Below are positions 39,927-43,329 of a stretch of DNA of 43,329 nt, piece by piece; within the stretch, counting starts at the first letter, position 1; each line of letters opens with the position of its first letter. Source of the stretch: Elusimicrobiota bacterium (lineage in GTDB: Bacteria; Elusimicrobiota; Elusimicrobia; UBA1565; UBA9628); assembly GCA_016209035.1 (NCBI GenBank), contig JACQWX010000109.1, forward strand, positions 1 through 43,329, given 5' to 3'. The notes beneath the pieces were generated by a model. It saw only the letters and a program-made list of their open reading frames with translations, did no database searches and was not told the DNA's origin. Both the position numbers and the translations under genes were made by a program.

Positions 39927-41404
39927 CACGGCTCCTCGAAGGCCTCGTCGTCGAAGACCTCGATCCTGGTATTGGGGTCCTTCCAGCATTCACGGGGCAG
40001 GCGCGCCTTCTGCTCGCAGACCTCCCCGAGGAACTCGGTCTTGTCGGGGATCTGCGCCCAGACCTGCGGCAGGAAGAGGCCCCGGCGCTCGCCTTGGGCG
40101 ACCACGACCCCCTGCCCGGGCTTGATCTCGGCGTGGCTCTTCACCACGCGGAAAGGGCTCAGCCTCGAGATCTCGATCTTCAATCCCGCGAGCTCGGAGG
40201 CCTCCACCCGGGGGAAGCGGCCGTCATGGAGGCCGGCCTGGATCGCGAAGTACTGCACGGCCTCGGCCAGGGGCATCTCGGGCGCGAGGCTCCCGACGCA
40301 GCCCCGCAGCCTGCCTGGCGCGGCCGAGGGATCCCTGCGAATGAGCGTCACGAACACCGCCTCCGGGAGGTTCCACTCCGGGTCGCGCCAGAAGGCGCCC
40401 CGGGGGTCCTCTCCCTTGGCCACCTTCAGGGTGAGGGCGCGCCGAGCCAGCTGGAGCAGGTTCTTCCTCGACTCACGGGAGAGCGGCTTGACCCTGGGCC
40501 GGATCGAGCCCCTAGTCCAGGCCAGGGCGGCGTAGCCGACCGCGCGGCTCGGGTCGCCGGCCGGGACCTCTCCGGAGTTGGTGTAGTGGATGAGCTTGCC
40601 CACTCCGCCGACCTCCCTCATGGCGTAGAGCGCGGCCAGCACCCCCGCCTCACCGCAGAAGGTGGTGTCGAGCCCGGGGACGCCCTTCTGCATGAGCGCC
40701 CGGTTGGCCAGCCGGAAGTACGCCGGGTCGTCGGGCCTGCGCACCAGCGCCTCGAGCGTGGCGCGGTCCACGATCCGGGCGGCGTCTCGCTCGGGATAGT
40801 GAGAGAGGTCGGAGGAGACGACCAGCAGGGTCTTGGCAGACTTAAGGACCTTGGCCACGGCCGCGCCCACGGCCCGGCACTTCTGCGGGTCGTCCGTGTT
40901 CATCAGGAGCGGGACCACCTTGAAGCCCTCTTTCAAGGCGCGCTGGAGGAAGGGGAGCTGGACCTCGGCGGCGTGCTCGCCCTGGAAGGCGGCGGGAATG
41001 GCCTCGATGAGAGGCGAGAGCAGCCGGAGCCTCTTGACGGTCGCGGCGTCGACCGGGACCTTGCCCAAGGGGGTCGACAAGGATCCCTCGGAGAGCGTGG
41101 CGGCGCCCGGGACCTGGAAGCGGTGCGCGGCGGACAGGATCACCACCGTGTCGTAGCTCCGGCCCTTGAGCAGGGCATAGGCCTTGCCCGCAGTCTCGCC
41201 GGAGTAGACATAGCCGGCATGGGGCGAGAGCACCCCCAGAATCTCCCCTTTCACCGAGCCCGTCGACGCGCCGGCCAGGAACGAATCCACCATGGACCGC
41301 AGCTCCTGGGCGGAATCCGGGTAGAAGGTCCCGGCAGCCTGCGGGGGAAGGTCTTGGGCATGGACCGCCCATGCCAAGAGGGGGAGGAGGGAAAGCGCGC
41401 TCAT
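39926..41404 (-). CDS. Exported MEMO-AMMECR1 fusion protein (AmmeMemoRadiSam proteins B and A)
   Basis: 492 aa. A signal peptide (MSALSLLPLLAWAVHAQ) precedes a MEMO domain (about 20-285: AAGTFYPDSAQELRSMVDSFL, LGVLSPHAGYVYSGETAGKAYALL, VILSAAHRF, EHAAEVQLPFLQ, VVSSDLSHYP, CGEAGVLAALYAM). The His/Cys/Asp set of this dioxygenase-like fold appears to be present. An AMMECR1 domain follows (about 310-490: LRGCVGSLAPEMPLAEAVQYFAIQAGLHDGRFP, QGVVVAQGERRGLFLPQVW, CWKDPNTRIEVF). The two are often encoded together with a radical SAM enzyme; none is in this window. An export signal on this pair is unusual. TATAAT lies exactly 6 nt before ATG 41404, which favours this start over the ATG at 41410. Confidence 0.88.
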   Translation of the reverse strand: MSALSLLPLLAWAVHAQDLPPQAAGTFYPDSAQELRSMVDSFLAGASTGSVKGEILGVLSPHAGYVYSGETAGKAYALLKGRSYDTVVILSAAHRFQVPGAATLSEGSLSTPLGKVPVDAATVKRLRLLSPLIEAIPAAFQGEHAAEVQLPFLQRALKEGFKVVPLLMNTDDPQKCRAVGAAVAKVLKSAKTLLVVSSDLSHYPERDAARIVDRATLEALVRRPDDPAYFRLANRALMQKGVPGLDTTFCGEAGVLAALYAMREVGGVGKLIHYTNSGEVPAGDPSRAVGYAALAWTRGSIRPRVKPLSRESRKNLLQLARRALTLKVAKGEDPRGAFWRDPEWNLPEAVFVTLIRRDPSAAPGRLRGCVGSLAPEMPLAEAVQYFAIQAGLHDGRFPRVEASELAGLKIEISRLSPFRVVKSHAEIKPGQGVVVAQGERRGLFLPQVWAQIPDKTEFLGEVCEQKARLPRECWKDPNTRIEVFDDEAFEEP

Positions 41405-41410
41405 GGCCAT

Positions 41411-41416
41411 ATTATA
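41411..41416 (-). promoter_or_regulatory. -10 box TATAAT for a leaderless MEMO-AMMECR1 transcript
   Basis: Minus-strand TATAAT (41416-41411), then ATGGCC, then ATG 41404. The usual -10 to +1 distance puts the start on the second ATG. The same AT-rich patch, read on the plus strand as TATTAT/TATAGT (41410-41418), may serve the divergent coiled-coil gene. Confidence 0.55.
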
Positions 41417-41445
41417 GTGAAATTGACCGCAAGGCGCTCCACGGC

Positions 41446-41787
41446 ATGGTCATCCGGGTTTCAACGCTGCAGACTGAAAACGAGGAGCTCAAGAGGCAGG
41501 TCGCTGAGTTGACCAAGGCACACAGCGAACAGGTCCTCGAGATCGAGAAGGCCTATGCCCAGCTGCGCGAGTCCCTGGCTCTCGAGATGAGCTCCAAGCA
41601 GGAGACCATCCGGCGGGAGGGTGAGCTGCTCAAGACGCGCGAGGAGGGCATGGCCCGGCGCGAGACGGAGTGGAAGTCGCGGTTCGCGCAGATGGAGGAG
41701 ACGAAGCTCAAGATGCAGAAGGAGATTTCACTGCTGGTCGAGCGGTACAGATCGCATCCATCGGAGGAAGGAGGGACCGGAACGTGA
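41446..41787 (+). CDS. Coiled-coil protein of unknown function
   Basis: 113 aa from ATG 41446 (MVIRVSTLQTENEELKRQVAELTKAHSEQV...). The whole protein is heptad-rich, without signal peptide or span. The open frame extends upstream past the likely -10 box at 41410-41418, so 41446 or a non-ATG codon a little upstream is the start; no good Shine-Dalgarno decides it. It overlaps the next gene (GTGA), so the two coiled-coil proteins are made together. Confidence 0.6.
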   Translation: MVIRVSTLQTENEELKRQVAELTKAHSEQVLEIEKAYAQLRESLALEMSSKQETIRREGELLKTREEGMARRETEWKSRFAQMEETKLKMQKEISLLVERYRSHPSEEGGTGT

Positions 41788-42527
41788 CTGAAAAAGAGGG
41801 AGAGGCTCGGAAGCGCGAGTTGGACCGGCTCTATCAACACCTTGATCTCGTCTGCCAGAGGATGTGGAAGGAGGACCGGGCGAGCGCGGTCGAGGTCCAG
41901 GCCGTGGCCGAGGAGGCCAAGTCCGAACTGCGCCACCTGGAGCGTCTCGCCCAGACCATCGAGCACAGGCTCATGGAGGAAAGCCGCGCCGTACGCGACG
42001 AGGCTCAACGGCTCTACGATACCAAGGTTTCCCAGCTGGAACGTCAACTGTCTGAGACGACCGCCCTCAACGTCGTGCTCCAGAACTCACTGGCGAACGA
42101 GCGCCAGCGGTTCGATACCGCGTTCCGGGAGCTGGAAGGCAAGGAAGGGGACATCGCCCAGTTCAAGGAGAAGTACCTCAAGGCCGAGGCGCAACGCGAC
42201 GAGGCCAGGGCCAAAATGATGGAAGATTTCACCGCCGAGTACGACGCCAAGTCAAAGCAGCTCGAGTCGCACTGGGCCGAGCGCCTGCCCGGCCGGGACA
42301 GGGAGCTCTTGCGCCTGGGCCGTGAGATCCGGATTCGGGAGGATCTTTACGCCAATCTGACGCGCCAGGCGGAGGAGGGACGCAGCAAACTGCACTCGCT
42401 CGTCTCCCCCATCGCCGTGGTCGCGCAGTCAGGAGAGCCTGGGCTTCAGCTTCTCCTCGGTGGACGAAGTCGAGAAGTATCTTGGGGTGCCGGTCCTGGC
42501 GGTCATCCCCCACTGGGCTTCGGGTAG
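41784..42527 (+). CDS. Coiled-coil protein fused out of frame to a Wzz/BY-kinase remnant
   Basis: 247 aa from GTG 41784, with GGAGGG about 8 bases upstream. Residues 1-165 are a charged coiled coil (RELDRLYQHLDLVCQRMWKEDR...). From about residue 167 the sequence becomes PGRDRELLRLGREIRIREDLYANLTRQAEEGR, which matches the membrane-proximal helix of Wzz/BY-kinase chain-length proteins (normally EL..L.RE..I.E.LY..L..+.EEAR). After VSPIAVVAQ the expected Pro-rich segment and second membrane span are missing, and the frame runs into nonsense (SGEPGLQLLLGGRSREVSW). This looks like two deletion junctions, near 42280 and 42427, joining unrelated gene parts. Confidence 0.6.
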   Translation: MTEKEGEARKRELDRLYQHLDLVCQRMWKEDRASAVEVQAVAEEAKSELRHLERLAQTIEHRLMEESRAVRDEAQRLYDTKVSQLERQLSETTALNVVLQNSLANERQRFDTAFRELEGKEGDIAQFKEKYLKAEAQRDEARAKMMEDFTAEYDAKSKQLESHWAERLPGRDRELLRLGREIRIREDLYANLTRQAEEGRSKLHSLVSPIAVVAQSGEPGLQLLLGGRSREVSWGAGPGGHPPLGFG

Positions 42528-43116
42528 GCATGGGCTTTCCCTGCTCCAGCGGTGGCGGCGAACATCCACCATGTCGGGCAGGATCCGTTCCATGCTGGTC
42601 CTGAATGGATTGTGCCGGTCCCACATGGAGCATTACCACCGCCTCCGGACGGCCCTCCAGGCGCTCCTGGACAAGGCCTCGCCGATCGTCCTGACCATGA
42701 CCTCCGCCGTGGTGGGGGAGGGGAAGACCCTGATGAGCCTGAATTTCTGCCTGGCCGCGGCCAGCGCGGGCCTCAAGACCCTCCTGATCGAAACGGATTC
42801 CGAGCGCAGGTGCCTCAGGCGCATCCTTGGGATATCCCCGTCCCCCGGCCTCTCAGAGGTCCTCTCCGGCGATATACACTGGCGCCAATGCCTGCGCGGG
42901 AAGACGGACATCATGAAGGGCGCCTTCCCCCTGGACGACCTCCGCAGGGACTTCCAGATCATCGTCTTCGATTGCCCTCCCGTCCTGCTGTTCGGGGAAG
43001 TCATGTTCATGGGCCGCAACAGCGACGGAGTCGTGCTCAACGACATCTCCCTGCGCGACTTGGAAGCGGAGTACGGATACCCGTCCTACTACTACGGCCG
43101 TCCGGGGGGGGGCTGA
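42433..43116 (+). pseudogene. Internally deleted bacterial tyrosine kinase (BY-kinase, Wzc/CpsD-like)
   Basis: In this frame ESLGFSFSSVDEVEKYLGVPVLAVIPH is the juxtamembrane segment of BY-kinases. Walker A is SAVVGEGKT, Walker A' is LLIETDSERRCLRRILG (normally IDAD.RRP), and Walker B is IIVFDCPPVLL. The end YGYPSYYYGRPGGG is the C-terminal tyrosine cluster that is autophosphorylated. Only about a dozen residues separate FDCPPVLL from DGVVLNDI, where intact proteins have about 50-60, so the end of the kinase core is deleted in frame. The upstream Wzz part is out of frame. BY-kinases control export and length of capsule or exopolysaccharide; this copy is probably inactive. Confidence 0.7.
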
Positions 43117-43161
43117 ATCCAAGTAACGTCCGCGACAGGACCTCAAGCCCGCGTCCCAGGG

Positions 43162-43189
43162 GGCGCGCCCGGGTGCGCCGAAAATTTTT
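43162..43189 (+). terminator. Rho-independent terminator candidate
   Basis: GGCGC (43162-43166) and GCGCC (43175-43179) form a short GC stem around an 8-nt loop, followed by GAAAATTTTT. It lies 46 bp after the BY-kinase stop. Nothing coding is seen from 43117 to the window end. Confidence 0.5.
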
Positions 43190-43276
43190 AGGTAGCCGCC
43201 TGGTTGACCCAGACTGCCCGTTCAGCCGCTGCTATTGAGCTTGTCGCGGCCGAGGCCATGGCTAGGGGTCCCCTCC

Positions 43277-43324
43277 AACCCGTGTTGAGGTGATATGTTT
43301 GAACATCTCACCTCAACACGGGTT
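43277..43324. repeat. 48-bp near-perfect palindrome at the window end
   Basis: AACCCGTGTTGAGGTGA (43277-43293) and TCACCTCAACACGGGTT (43308-43324) are perfect 17-bp arms. After one mismatch, ATGTT (43295-43299) and AACAT (43302-43306) continue the stem with a 2-nt tip. It has no T-tract, so it is more like a mobile REP-type unit than a simple terminator. Confidence 0.7.
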
Positions 43325-43329
43325 CCAGC

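Noticed and set aside
1..43329. CRISPR array
   Set aside because: No regularly spaced direct repeats with unique spacers were found; the repeats present are dispersed palindromes or short 11-bp operator arrays.

Overview
The window is a GC-rich, gene-dense chromosomal segment of a Gram-negative bacterium. Envelope evidence includes an MsbA-like lipid flippase, a lipobox lipoprotein, an ECF sigma/anti-sigma/RseB-type stress operon, a periplasmic alpha-2-macroglobulin paired with PBP1C, and many signal peptides. No rRNA, tRNA or CRISPR was seen. The style (many large Ala/Pro/Lys-rich unknown secreted proteins, GAF and PilZ proteins, -10 boxes almost touching start codons) suggests an uncultured lineage such as Elusimicrobiota, but this taxonomic guess is weak.

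Layout. 1-5.1 kb: tail of a gene, an OmpR-type response regulator behind an 11-bp repeat array, a coiled-coil/TM/propeller protein, an M28 peptidase ending inside a 36-bp palindrome, and a frameshifted gene. 5.1-11.9 kb: class I aminotransferase, MsbA-like ABC exporter, secreted HExxH protein, then (minus) a RecB-type Fe-S nuclease and an FGGY kinase. 12-19.9 kb: alpha-2-macroglobulin and PBP1C, translationally coupled through an apparent CTG start. 19.9-23.1 kb: a lower-GC restriction-modification island (BsuBI/PstI-type endonuclease, and a methyltransferase with its own N-terminal XRE helix-turn-helix). 23.2-26.2 kb: minus-strand envelope-stress operon (ECF sigma, zinc anti-sigma, RseB-like, TPR lipoprotein) with an ECF-type autoregulatory promoter. 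26.3-30.3 kb: a soluble histidine kinase behind another 11-bp array, then a NodU-like carbamoyltransferase and NodB-like deacetylase. 30.3-37.3 kb: SOD and SPOR proteins, a zinc-ribbon membrane protein, an S41/PDZ peptidase, and GAF, cyclase-remnant and PilZ signalling genes. 37.3-41.4 kb: minus operon headed by an exported MEMO-AMMECR1 fusion. 41.4-43.1 kb: coiled-coil genes joined to a deleted BY-kinase.

Cross-cutting signals. (1) A family of about 50-65 bp GC-rich hairpins with a common core occurs four times; three copies lie inside coding sequences at protein linkers, and two in one gene are read in different frames. Several other long perfect palindromes sit in coding linkers. This resembles Rickettsia palindromic elements and is the strongest candidate for something undescribed. 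(2) Pho-box-like arrays with 11-bp period, placed 10 nt from the -10, precede both the response regulator and the histidine kinase 26 kb apart, suggesting a cognate pair. (3) At least five genes have a -10 hexamer exactly 6 nt before ATG, so leaderless initiation is probably common. (4) Several signalling or polysaccharide genes carry internal deletions or frameshifts; real decay and assembly collapse cannot be separated here.
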